Source: a virus
IMG/VR virus record: IMGVR_UViG_3300007523_000019
Span: 1 to 48,396 of that record
Strand: one strand, 5' to 3'
DNA length: 48,396 nt
Both the position numbers and the translations under genes were made by a program. Positions within the stretch are counted from its first letter, which is position 1, and each line of letters begins with the position of its first letter. The notes beneath the pieces were generated by a model. That model did not search any database. It was not told where the DNA came from and was given only the letters and a program-made list of their open reading frames with translations. This document shows, piece by piece, positions 39,056 to 47,339 of this stretch.

Positions 39056-40087
39056 CTAAATACGAAAGTTCTCACTGTATATCTCATCTTCCGAAACAGC
39101 CGATTCTTGTGGAGCAAAAAGAGCATACAATTGGTCAATTTGACCATGAGATACTCTGCGACCTTTATCGCTCATCACTCCCCTCAACCCCGTGTTTTTT
39201 GATTGAGAATGTAATCTGGAAACAAACCAGGATCGAACTTGTCGCAAACCTGGAGATATTTCATATTGACCGGGTGTGAATCCCAGAAAATCAAACACAT
39301 CAAAAGGATCGAGCCAACAATAGCCTGACCATTTATTGCCCATCTCAAATGGGGCTGGCAACCCTCGTGACGCAGCCCGCTCAACAAAGTGCAAAACCAT
39401 CCTGATCCAATTCTTTGCCATCCACGGGTCCAAACAACACGCATTGTCCATGATGCGGAATTCAATGGTCTTTCTCTTTTTGTTCTGATAGTGGAAAGTG
39501 TTGATGGTGTAATACTTGCAATGCCCCACCTTTTTCAGCAAAAGTTCGGCAGGCATCAGACCATCTTCAATATCATCAAATATATCCATTTCACCAAGGA
39601 ACTGGCAATATTGATTTTTCTTTCTGCGGGCAGGAACCGAGTCTAAAAAAACGGGTTCGCATTTGATCCACCAGGAAATGACACTGGCCAACTGAGGTTC
39701 TGTTAGGTCCGAAACATCAACGTGGATATGAAATGAACAACGGGTATCTGATACTATTTTTAGGTCTTTGCTAAAGCCATCAATGACCTTGCAAGTACGC
39801 ACCACCCCATTCCATCCCTTCATTACGGGCGTACAGACCTCTATACCACAACTTCCATCTGGCTTAACTATCCACACATCATTATGGTGGTCGTTACCCC
39901 ACTTGCGGATTAAAACCTTCTCTTCAGAGAGCTTCTGAACAAGGTTTCCTATGTATTGAATGCCTTCTGGCAGAATACCGTCCTCGTGACCAATGGGTCG
40001 GTTGCGGCCATCGAAAGAGTTAATCTCAATCTCGACGCCGAACCTGCGAAAGTAGTTCAAATTCAATGTTTCTTTGGGTGAGTTCAT
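39056..40087 (-). CDS. Amidoligase-like (ATP-grasp-like) enzyme
   Basis: 343 residues from ATG 40087 (MNSPKETLNLNYFRRFGVEIE), with GAGGAT 8 bases upstream. RRFGVEIEINSFDGR, PDGSCGIEVCTPVM, CSFHIHVDV, HYQNKKRKTIEFRIMDN and a Cys-rich NACCLDPWMAKNW are the ordered motifs of the putative amidoligase family (glutamine-synthetase/GCS-like fold). These are predicted to form peptide-like amide bonds, possibly in cell-wall or small-peptide modification; substrate unknown. No gamma-glutamyl cyclotransferase-like partner is seen beside it. Confidence 0.75.
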   Translation of the reverse strand: MNSPKETLNLNYFRRFGVEIEINSFDGRNRPIGHEDGILPEGIQYIGNLVQKLSEEKVLIRKWGNDHHNDVWIVKPDGSCGIEVCTPVMKGWNGVVRTCKVIDGFSKDLKIVSDTRCSFHIHVDVSDLTEPQLASVISWWIKCEPVFLDSVPARRKKNQYCQFLGEMDIFDDIEDGLMPAELLLKKVGHCKYYTINTFHYQNKKRKTIEFRIMDNACCLDPWMAKNWIRMVLHFVERAASRGLPAPFEMGNKWSGYCWLDPFDVFDFLGFTPGQYEISPGLRQVRSWFVSRLHSQSKNTGLRGVMSDKGRRVSHGQIDQLYALFAPQESAVSEDEIYSENFRI

Positions 40088-40176
40088 GCGCTTTATCCTC
40101 AATTATACGATAATTATATTATCCAAACACCAGGATTGCTGAGTCGGAGATATAATTTAACTACAAGGAGTTTTTT

Positions 40177-40638
40177 ATGAAGTGCCTACTCATCGAAACG
40201 AAGGACAAACGAAAGTTCCTCACCCACGAAAAGAATTTCATTCAACTCATTGAGTTTTCCAAAGCATTCAGTGCCGAAATCTCAATAGTCAAATTGGAAG
40301 AAGGCTCTGTTTTAGAGCTTGAAGAACTTGCCCCGGCGATCTGCGATCCGGGCTACAAAAAATCAAACGTACAATACGAAATAATCGAAACGAAAATGTC
40401 CACAGAAGGACGATCTCGTGCTGAAATACTGCGTGTTGCCGACAAGGTAAAGAAGTACGTTAATGAGCAATTCCAAAATCGGAACACCGTGTCGCTCAAA
40501 GAATTGAAAAAGAAATTCAAACGATATAAATTGACCGACGCTGCACTCTGTAATCATGTGCGTCGTGTGAAATCTGAACTCGAAAAAGAAGGGTTCAAAT
40601 TCTTGAAATTAGGCGCAGGACAATATAAGGTAAATTAA
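40177..40638 (+). CDS. Putative DNA-binding (winged-helix) protein
   Basis: 153 residues. An alpha/beta N-terminal part (MKCLLIETKDKRKFLTHEKNFIQLIEFSKAF) is followed from about residue 80 by a helix-turn-wing-like segment: EILRVADKVKKYVNEQFQ, VSLKELKKKFKRYKLTDAALCNHVRRVKSELEKEGF, then KFLKLGAGQYKV as a wing. AAGGAG 7 bases before ATG 40177 supports the start. Transcriptional regulation is inferred only from this pattern. Confidence 0.7.
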   Translation: MKCLLIETKDKRKFLTHEKNFIQLIEFSKAFSAEISIVKLEEGSVLELEELAPAICDPGYKKSNVQYEIIETKMSTEGRSRAEILRVADKVKKYVNEQFQNRNTVSLKELKKKFKRYKLTDAALCNHVRRVKSELEKEGFKFLKLGAGQYKVN

Positions 40639-41691
40639 ATGTACGATATCGAAATGCTCGTTCCTGCTGAAAGCGAATTGGTTCAACGATTTGTGGATTT
40701 CAAGAAATGGGGAATCAGAAATATTGGCAATTACAAAGTCAAACTCGTTTTGGCTGCTGCCCATAATAATGACGTAAAAGTGTTTGAAGGTGGTTGGCCA
40801 GATGGAGTCGATGTAGAAATTGTCCTCACACCTTACAAACACGTCGCCCAAAGAATCCACCATTACTACGACGCAATAGCAAAGCCTGATACAGCTAAAT
40901 GGTACTATCGGGTCGATGAAGACAGCATGAATGACATTAGTGGACTAATGAAAAACCTTGAGTTGTTCTTTGACCACGAAAGAGAATATCATCTTACTGG
41001 CGAATTAAATTGGGATGTCCAACCTGTCGAAAGACATATGCTGGAAAAATTAGGGTTTAATCATTGGTATCGTTTTCCTGAAGACACACCGCCACACGAA
41101 TACGAGATGTCCGTGACAAGCAATGCGGCAATGAAACGAATTCTAAACAATGAAAAAGCTAAACAGTATTTCAAATTAAGAAAACAAATACCTGAAGGAT
41201 ATGGGGATCACGGATTGTGCTTCTGCGCTCGCATGGAAAAAATCCATCCAACAACTGTCAAGTTTCTTACTGTGCGTCCAGAGCTTACTAAATTTTCAGA
41301 ACTTCACGGACACTTCAATCACATCCATTGGGTCGCTAGAGATAAAAACCCTTGCGTAATGAACTGGCTGGAGTCTATGACTCCAGAACAAGAATCAACT
41401 TACAAAGATATGTCTCTAATTTGGTCTTGTCCAGACCATAAAAAGTGGATAACTCTTAGTCCAAATAATATCATTGAAGAAATATTCATTCACAACAATC
41501 ATAAAAAGTCAATCGGCCTATGGTCTGCGACCAGTGATGGCAAATTGACTTTTTATTTGGAAGACATGGCGCAAAATTATCCACTGATAGTTTTTGAAGC
41601 TACCAGTGGATCAAATGATGTCACAATCTACAATCACCGACATCACCAGCTTAAAACCGGCCCGTTTACGGCGGCCCTTATCGAATCTTAA
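40639..41691 (+). CDS. Glycosyltransferase-like protein (GT-A type suspected)
   Basis: 350 residues starting MYDIEMLVPAESELVQRFVDFKKWG immediately after the upstream stop. VKLVLAAAHNN, WPDGVDVEIVLTPYKHVAQRIHHYYD and KWYYRVDEDSMNDISG resemble a GT-A fold with the DxD-like VDED. The C-terminal 90 residues (SLIWSCPDHKKWITLSPNN ... LKTGPFTAALIES) form a separate beta-rich domain. No named family is assigned with certainty. It converges on recA, sharing a TTAA stop overlap. Confidence 0.55.
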   Translation: MYDIEMLVPAESELVQRFVDFKKWGIRNIGNYKVKLVLAAAHNNDVKVFEGGWPDGVDVEIVLTPYKHVAQRIHHYYDAIAKPDTAKWYYRVDEDSMNDISGLMKNLELFFDHEREYHLTGELNWDVQPVERHMLEKLGFNHWYRFPEDTPPHEYEMSVTSNAAMKRILNNEKAKQYFKLRKQIPEGYGDHGLCFCARMEKIHPTTVKFLTVRPELTKFSELHGHFNHIHWVARDKNPCVMNWLESMTPEQESTYKDMSLIWSCPDHKKWITLSPNNIIEEIFIHNNHKKSIGLWSATSDGKLTFYLEDMAQNYPLIVFEATSGSNDVTIYNHRHHQLKTGPFTAALIES

Positions 41692-42929
41692 CCTTCCAGT
41701 TCCCCATCAATATCCTCGTCGTCATCATCGCTCAATACATCGTTCAATTCAATGTCGGCGTTGTCTTCAGGTCGGAAATTGATAGACTCTTGAAATGGCT
41801 CCAGGTAATCCTTGATCTGTTCCGCTGAAATGGCGTCGATCAAACCTGGACATTGCATCAAGATTTCAGCAGGAAGGTCATTGCGTTCCAGGCTGGCCTT
41901 AAACTTGATTTCAGACCCACCGGCCCAAGGCTCTTTGACTACAAAGTTTCCAGCGCCTTTGATCTCAATTCGTTCTGCATCCAGCAAACAACTTAGCAGA
42001 CCGCTGAGGGGGTTGATGCCTGTGTCGAACAACAACTGAATGTTCTCCGACTCGACAAAGGGCCGGTGAGTCTTGTTCTTGACATTCTTCAGCTTCACAT
42101 TGATGCCGAGAATCTTTTTCTTCTTGGCTGTGATCTTCTTTTCGATCTTCATCTGCGTCTTCGTTTCAAGACGACAGGAAGCATAGAAAGGAAGTGCGTT
42201 GCCGCCTCCAGCCGTGGTTAACGCCTGCTGTCCCATAGGGGCATAGCCGCCGATCTTGGCACGAGTCTGGTTCAGGATGACAACCGTAGCGTTGTTCTTC
42301 TCCATCACGGTGTTCAGTTTGCGGAACTCACGAGAACAAATCTTAGCACGTTCGCCCGGCTGTTCATGCCCACCAACAATTCGCTTGAAGTCAGCAGCAG
42401 TATACTCTTCTGGCAATGCCACTTCCCTCAACTCACGCTCAGAGGGCGACACACCAATTGAATCGTAAACAATCACGATGGGAACTTCCATCGGAATCTT
42501 TTCACGAGCCTTCTCAATCACCTTGTACATTTTGGTGAAAACCTGTTCTAACGATTGTGGAGTATGACGCACAATACGCTTGAGGTTACAGTGAGAGGCT
42601 TGTTGAATGAACTCTTTATTTGCAGAGTTCTCACAGTCCATCAAAACCGCAATGCCCTTCGCTCGTTGTGTGCCAAACAATATGTTCGCACCAAGCAATG
42701 ACTTGGAAGATGAATTGGGACCGTAAATTTCTGTCAGTGTGCCACCAGGGATGCCTCCTGTAATGAACTGACCAGAACAAATATAATTGATAGCGAGTGA
42801 GCCGGTATCGACAAAATATTTCACACTGTCGATTGTATCGAGAACATCACCGCCTGTTTCTTCGGCTAGTGTCTCGAAAAAATCATCGTCAACACCACCA
42901 CCGCTCGCAGCAGCTTTCTTCTTTGCCAT
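41688..42929 (-). CDS. recA: RecA/UvsX-type recombinase
   Basis: 413 residues from ATG 42929, with AGAGG 5 bases upstream. LTEIYGPNSSSKSLLGANIL is the P-loop (about 70-77), IVIVYDSIGVSPSE the Walker B region (Asp156), and VVILNQTRAKIGGYAPMGQQALTTAGG the L2/QTR region of RecA. A Lys-rich insert (KIEKKITAKKKKILGINVKLKNVKNK) and an acidic C-tail (DVLSDDDDEDIDGE) resemble UvsX-like phage recombinases. Strand exchange with the gp32-like protein upstream is expected. Its transcript is separated from that gene by a terminator. Confidence 0.93.
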   Translation of the reverse strand: MAKKKAAASGGGVDDDFFETLAEETGGDVLDTIDSVKYFVDTGSLAINYICSGQFITGGIPGGTLTEIYGPNSSSKSLLGANILFGTQRAKGIAVLMDCENSANKEFIQQASHCNLKRIVRHTPQSLEQVFTKMYKVIEKAREKIPMEVPIVIVYDSIGVSPSERELREVALPEEYTAADFKRIVGGHEQPGERAKICSREFRKLNTVMEKNNATVVILNQTRAKIGGYAPMGQQALTTAGGGNALPFYASCRLETKTQMKIEKKITAKKKKILGINVKLKNVKNKTHRPFVESENIQLLFDTGINPLSGLLSCLLDAERIEIKGAGNFVVKEPWAGGSEIKFKASLERNDLPAEILMQCPGLIDAISAEQIKDYLEPFQESINFRPEDNADIELNDVLSDDDDEDIDGELEG

Positions 42930-42980
42930 TTGAACCTCTGTGCCAGTGGAAGGCACTATTCTTAAAATTGAAAACTCAAG

Positions 42981-43014
42981 AAAAAACCATCCAGGGTTTT
43001 TACGCCCTGGATGG
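42981..43014 (-). terminator. Rho-independent terminator after gp32-like gene
   Basis: ccatccaggg (42987-42996) and ccctggatgg (43005-43014) form a ten-base-pair stem with an eight-base loop, followed by six T residues on the minus strand. Confidence 0.9.
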
Positions 43015-43031
43015 TCCAGTGGAACGGAAGG

Positions 43032-44027
43032 TTACATACCTTCGAGTTCTTTCATGAAATCGTCGTCAGCGAGAATTTCTTCTCCACCCTTGCTTTCAGA
43101 AGCGGCGGGGCTGCTGCTAACGGTCAATTCTTCACGAACAGACTCCGATGCGGTCGAAGGGGCAGATGCCGTGTGACCAGCGTTACGGAACTCGTTCAAG
43201 TCGTCGTCTTGAGACTCGCCCTCTTTAACCATGCCCAAGTGGACACGGAGAGCGTGCTTCAATTCGTCTTCACTCTTCAACGCCCGAAGTGCGTGAACGT
43301 CATGAAGGTTTTCAATCCAAGTTGACAATTCATCCAGCGAACCAGCGGGAGCCACGTCTTCAAACTTCGAGTTATCGTAGTTTGGATATTCAGCACCGCC
43401 ACCACCCTTGACGACCTTTTTCACAACTCGGAAGTCACGACCAGTCATCGGATGAGTGATGTCACCAAGACCTGCTTCGCCAGCGGTCTTATCGCCAACA
43501 ATAGCCCGCATGATCTTGGCGTGAACTGTCTTACCGCAAGAGTAAATCTTGGGTCCGACATTCTTCTTGACTTCACCAGTCTTGAAGTCTTTATCAGAAC
43601 GAACGATCACGTTGTAGTAGTATCGTTCGACCGGCTTGATGGCCCGTGCCTGATTCTGCAAGTCTTCTTGAGCCTTGCCGCTCAGGTTCTCGGACTTCTG
43701 CCAGAGATCACTGTAATACTTACAGATGATGCACTCGCCCTGCCAACGATCACCCTTGTCCGTTTTCACAAGAACCTTCGGGCAGTGATAGGTTCTCTTC
43801 TTCTTGGTGGTAGGGTTAGAAAGCGTGTGAACACGGGTTGCACAATAATGCTTACCGCCACCCTTTTTACGGGGCAGAATACGCATGATCGTATATCCGT
43901 CACGCTCTGGAAGACGCACGAACTTTTCGAGGAAGTCATCGCCGCCGAAAGCGCCCGGCTCGGCATTGACCCGCTCGTACTCGTGTTGCATCTCCGATAA
44001 ATCAAGTCCTTCAAATTCAGTTGCCAC
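43032..44027 (-). CDS. T4 gp32-like single-stranded DNA-binding protein
   Basis: 331 residues, started at GTG 44027 with AAGGAG 6 bases upstream. It shows the gp32 hallmarks: an OB-type core containing a zinc site His67-x14-Cys82-x16-Cys99-x2-Cys102 (compare T4 His64, Cys77, Cys87, Cys90), a Lys/Arg-rich KKKRTYHCPKVL segment, and an acidic Ser-rich C-terminal tail ending DDDFMKELEGM that recruits replication partners in T4. It coats ssDNA and loads recombinase. A sigma70-like promoter candidate with an A-tract lies upstream at 44108-44136. Confidence 0.9.
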   Translation of the reverse strand: MATEFEGLDLSEMQHEYERVNAEPGAFGGDDFLEKFVRLPERDGYTIMRILPRKKGGGKHYCATRVHTLSNPTTKKKRTYHCPKVLVKTDKGDRWQGECIICKYYSDLWQKSENLSGKAQEDLQNQARAIKPVERYYYNVIVRSDKDFKTGEVKKNVGPKIYSCGKTVHAKIMRAIVGDKTAGEAGLGDITHPMTGRDFRVVKKVVKGGGGAEYPNYDNSKFEDVAPAGSLDELSTWIENLHDVHALRALKSEDELKHALRVHLGMVKEGESQDDDLNEFRNAGHTASAPSTASESVREELTVSSSPAASESKGGEEILADDDFMKELEGM

Positions 44028-44107
44028 AGTTAGCTCCTTAGTCGTTTTGATAGTTGTGAACGTCTTGGAAAGTTACAGTTAACAGTCTTCGTCGTTCGTT
44101 GAGTGAT

Positions 44108-44136
44108 GTTGTAAGCTATATCGGCGGAAGACTCAA
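44108..44136 (-). promoter_or_regulatory. Possible host-type promoter of gp32-like gene
   Basis: On the minus strand TTGAGT (44136-44131), 17 bases, then TACAAC (44113-44108). Just upstream is a run of ten A residues (44145-44154 read on the minus strand), like an UP element. It sits in the 147-base gap before the GTG start. Only four of six bases in each box match consensus. Confidence 0.35.
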
Positions 44137-44174
44137 TAGCTTTAGTTTTTTTTTTATGTTTGCTGAAAAGATTT

Positions 44175-44684
44175 CTAAATAATCGGCTCTACAACAATTT
44201 CTTCTTCAATATTTTGATGTGCAGCAGATTCTTCTAATGTAGTATGCTGTGCAGCATAGTCTTCCTCCGCTTGAGCCAATGCTTCGGCCTTGCCAGTCAT
44301 GTGCAAAGCCTTCTGGTGCAATGCGTCCATTTTTTCACGCATTGTCTTATGCCCTTCGGATTCGAGCTTGTCATTCATCGCAGCACGAGTAGCTTGTTCA
44401 GCCTCGTATTCCTGCTCAAGCGCCTCCAATATCTGAAGATTTTGTTTCAGCTTGTCTGAAACGGCTTTAGCATGAGCGGCTTCTCGCTGGGCAAGCAATG
44501 CTGGATCGCTGATAACAGGCATCAGTTTGCCGTGCATAATTGTTTGAGCTTCTTCAAACTTACGCTGTTCTTCTTTTTCGACCTTACGTTCTTTGCGCAA
44601 GACTTCACGTCGATACATGACCCGTACCTTGGCAATTCGTTCACGATTCTTCTTCTTCTTTTCTTTTTGCTTTTGATTAGCCAT
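44175..44684 (-). CDS. Coiled-coil protein
   Basis: 169 residues. The first 45 are extremely basic (QKQKEKKKKNRERIAKVRVMYRREVLRKERK); the rest is a charged Ala/Glu-rich helix with heptad-like spacing (KLKQNLQILEALEQEYEAEQATRAAM) and an acidic C-tail (NIEEEIVVEPII). GGAGG 7 bases before ATG 44684 supports the start. No family is recognised. It could be a scaffold- or DNA-associated protein. Confidence 0.7.
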   Translation of the reverse strand: MANQKQKEKKKKNRERIAKVRVMYRREVLRKERKVEKEEQRKFEEAQTIMHGKLMPVISDPALLAQREAAHAKAVSDKLKQNLQILEALEQEYEAEQATRAAMNDKLESEGHKTMREKMDALHQKALHMTGKAEALAQAEEDYAAQHTTLEESAAHQNIEEEIVVEPII

Positions 44685-44736
44685 ATTTTCCTCCGAGGTA
44701 TTTGAAGTATACGAGGATAATGGAGTTCGATAAATA

Positions 44737-44764
44737 GAAAAAGCCCGGATTGCTCCGGGCTTTT
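44737..44764 (-). terminator. Bidirectional-type terminator
   Basis: aaaagcccgga and tccgggctttt form an eleven-base-pair stem with a four-base loop; T-rich sequence on the minus strand follows. It ends the capsid-gene transcript after 44773. Confidence 0.88.
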
Positions 44765-44772
44765 ATTTTTGT

Positions 44773-45534
44773 TTATCGGCGTCTGATTTCTGGCATATTG
44801 GGTTCTTGGTTTGCACCACCCCAATATAATTTGCCGCCTTCTCGCTCTTGTTGGTTTTGAGAGAAACCAAGCTCTCTATCGGCCAACAACTGGACGTTTC
44901 CGGGGACAAAATATTTGTCGGAAACCAGTTGTTCCCGTCCGGTATCGTCGATCATCACAAACACTTCCCCACCAACGCCTTCTCGCTTCTCGAACACTGG
45001 ATATTTTTTTTCGGGAGTGAATCGGAGGTTCTTCTGCTTCACTTCCGCCATCTGAGGAAGCTCCGGCGAGAATACCATCCAGTCTATGGGGCGACGAGGT
45101 TGCCCCTGTTCGTGCGGCATCACTCCCCTAGAGGGGTTTGCTGCCTGCCCCTGAATATTCATATGCTGACCATTATTGGCAAGCTGTACATATTGATGAG
45201 GCAATTGAACTGGCGGTGGTGCTTGGATCATGTCCTGAACAATGATGGTAGATGCGTCTTCACCGCCACCATCAAAATTGAACTTCTTGTTTTTCAAGAT
45301 GATCCCGCCTTTGGCCTCTTTGAAGCTCACTGGCTTCTTAGACAACTCAAAGACTTCCACATCGACAATCCAAACGTCACGTCGAGCAAGCTGGGCCATA
45401 ACAGCACCAGCCAACTTCTCTAATGAAACATCCTCGAATGGATCGCCGACTTTCTTCTTGAAGGACTTGGTTTCCTCCTTGTTGTAATCGCCTTCGATTC
45501 GTTCGTGATATTTGTAATTTACTTCATATCCCAT
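44773..45534 (-). CDS. Hypothetical protein after capsid gene
   Basis: 253 residues. The first 85 residues look folded (YEVNYKYHERIEGDYNKEET, then LARRDVWIVDVEVFELSKKP). The middle is Gln/Pro/Asn-rich and probably disordered. The C-terminus (VFVMIDDTGREQLVSDKYFVPGNVQLLADRE) looks like a small beta domain. It overlaps the capsid gene by 11 bases and is followed by a terminator. No family is recognised; a head or neck role is suggested by position. Confidence 0.7.
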   Translation of the reverse strand: MGYEVNYKYHERIEGDYNKEETKSFKKKVGDPFEDVSLEKLAGAVMAQLARRDVWIVDVEVFELSKKPVSFKEAKGGIILKNKKFNFDGGGEDASTIIVQDMIQAPPPVQLPHQYVQLANNGQHMNIQGQAANPSRGVMPHEQGQPRRPIDWMVFSPELPQMAEVKQKNLRFTPEKKYPVFEKREGVGGEVFVMIDDTGREQLVSDKYFVPGNVQLLADRELGFSQNQQEREGGKLYWGGANQEPNMPEIRRR

Positions 45535-46687
45535 GTTGTTCCTCGCTTTCGGCCTCTTCCGATTTCTCTAAGGGAGTGGCTTCTGGCAAGTTCTCAATCT
45601 TTATCGTGCCATAAAAGCCAGGATTGGTGAGCCGCTTCCCGTAGCGGGCCAAAACGTGTCCAGCTTGTTCTTGTTCGTCGGTCTTCCACGAAGGAATCGG
45701 CTTCACTGGCAAGAACGGGGCAAACACATATCCCGAAAAATAATGATTTCGATGATCTTTAAGCCCCAACAGTATATTCCCCGCTGGTGCTGTAGAGTCC
45801 TCGAACAATTGCCACTTTTTATTCAACACCCCGATCTTGTTGACGCCTTCTCTTTGGGCAATGATATTTACGATGTTGCCCCACTGATTTGTAGCTGGTT
45901 CGATATATTCTCCCAACAGCTTCACAATCGTTGGACTCGTAACAACCCAGGTTGCCTCTTTGTTGTAACATTTGGCAGCAATATATGCACTCATTCCTTC
46001 AACCATGGATAAAAGATGAGATTCGTCCTTGTATTCAACAACAGCCGACTTGCCAGCGTTTATGGATAAATCTCGAATAATCTCTCGACTGAAATCAGCA
46101 CAAATAGCCTCAGAAAATACTGAGGTCGCTTCGGCTTCTGCGTCCAGTCCCGTGTGATATTGTTGTCCTCTAAATTCAGCGTATTTAGCACCGTCTTCAG
46201 TCTGCTTCCAAATCGGATGATCCCACTGAACTGATAACCGGCGAGTGTTGGCATCTGTCATTCCAGACATTGTGCGACCATCAAAGCCAATCAAGTAAGT
46301 ATTCTCTTGACCACTTTTCATGGCCTGCACAGACACTATGTGGTGTCCAATGAAATTCTCACCAAATACACGCCTCATTACAGGGATACTAACCCTTTTC
46401 CATTGAGAAGCCCAATGTTCCATTGGAATATCGGTTTCTGCTCCCTCTGGAATCAGGGTTGCCCCATTTCCCGGCCACTGTTCATTAAACAGCCTCTGGT
46501 TTTCCAGCAAGGTCGCCACATTGCGACCAATATGTGGATCGCCAATGCCTCCCAACAGGCCCGTATTGGCCCATTTGCTTGTATTTTCAGAAACCGACTT
46601 GATATACGGCTCACTGAAATTCAGGGAACGAAGACTTTCGATGTCCTTATTCAAATATTCTCTTAACTCATCCTTATTCATTTTCAT
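45524..46687 (-). CDS. Major capsid protein, T4 gp23-like
   Basis: 387 residues. VATLLENQRLFNEQW corresponds to the gp23 MxxQE-type segment, then VSIPVMRRVFGENFIGHHIVSVQAMKSG matches the gp23 strand (LPLIRRVFP ... VGVQPM). Downstream are DAEAEATSVFSEAICADF, TWVVTSPTIVKLLGEYI and HYFSGYVFAPFLPVKPI, again in gp23 order, then ARYGKRLTNP. AAAGGTGAT just upstream of ATG 46687 supports the start. T4 gp23 is made longer and trimmed by the prohead protease; here the N-terminal 45 residues (DELREYLNKDIESLRSLNF) may be such a leader. It is shorter than T4 gp23 (521), so a gp24-like vertex protein is the alternative. Confidence 0.8.
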   Translation of the reverse strand: MKMNKDELREYLNKDIESLRSLNFSEPYIKSVSENTSKWANTGLLGGIGDPHIGRNVATLLENQRLFNEQWPGNGATLIPEGAETDIPMEHWASQWKRVSIPVMRRVFGENFIGHHIVSVQAMKSGQENTYLIGFDGRTMSGMTDANTRRLSVQWDHPIWKQTEDGAKYAEFRGQQYHTGLDAEAEATSVFSEAICADFSREIIRDLSINAGKSAVVEYKDESHLLSMVEGMSAYIAAKCYNKEATWVVTSPTIVKLLGEYIEPATNQWGNIVNIIAQREGVNKIGVLNKKWQLFEDSTAPAGNILLGLKDHRNHYFSGYVFAPFLPVKPIPSWKTDEQEQAGHVLARYGKRLTNPGFYGTIKIENLPEATPLEKSEEAESEEQHGI

Positions 46688-46698
46688 TTAATCACCTT

Positions 46699-47328
46699 TC
46701 ATTTTTGAAGTAAGCCAGTCCCATACCTTGTTTCAAAAACCACTGGCTTTCGATTCTTACTTTCGCAGAAAGCAAAAAAGGCGTCCTTGGCTGGGATGTG
46801 TCGGTCAATATATTCGGCAACTATAAAACCGTTTTCGCTGACTTGTGGCCAGACGGCATCCAAATATTCCAAATGTTTGTCGTAGACTGTCTCATCATTA
46901 AGTATGACTAAATCCCACGGATTTGGTGAAAATATGTCGATAAATTCCTGATCGTAAAGTCTTCCGATGTAAAATTTTGCTTCACCTTTGAATCTGAGGT
47001 TGATATTTGCTTTGCCAATTCGTGTAGGCGTGAAATCTGGACTATTTTCTTTGTAGCCAAAAAATGTCTTGGCTGATTTACAAGATGTAAGGAAACTGGC
47101 ACTCAACAAGCCGAGACTGAAGCCTATTTCCATTACAGATAGAGGCTCGATATGCTTGCCAAGGTGATAATAGAACGGTGCATATCGGTGATCGAGATAC
47201 GGAGCCGTCTTGCGTGAATCTTCATCAATCAGTCGCAAACGATCCAATATAGTTCGACCGCTAATCATGCCAGCATCTAATTCGGAGTTCATAATGGCAG
47301 CAAGCCACTGAAGATCGGTCTTTTTCAT
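46699..47328 (-). CDS. Class I SAM-dependent methyltransferase-like protein
   Basis: 209 residues. LSVMEIGFSLGLLSASFL is the glycine-rich SAM-binding strand-loop (motif I, E-I-G-x-S-x-G), and PWDLVILNDETVYDKHLEYLDAVWP is motif II/III with Asp for the cofactor; NGFIVAEYIDRHIPAKDAF follows. It resembles sugar- or surface-modifying methyltransferases of the class found near glycosyltransferases. It is divergent from the GT9-like gene at 47340, with only 11 bases between starts. Confidence 0.65.
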   Translation of the reverse strand: MKKTDLQWLAAIMNSELDAGMISGRTILDRLRLIDEDSRKTAPYLDHRYAPFYYHLGKHIEPLSVMEIGFSLGLLSASFLTSCKSAKTFFGYKENSPDFTPTRIGKANINLRFKGEAKFYIGRLYDQEFIDIFSPNPWDLVILNDETVYDKHLEYLDAVWPQVSENGFIVAEYIDRHIPAKDAFFAFCESKNRKPVVFETRYGTGLLQK

Positions 47329-47339
47329 ACTCTAGTAGA

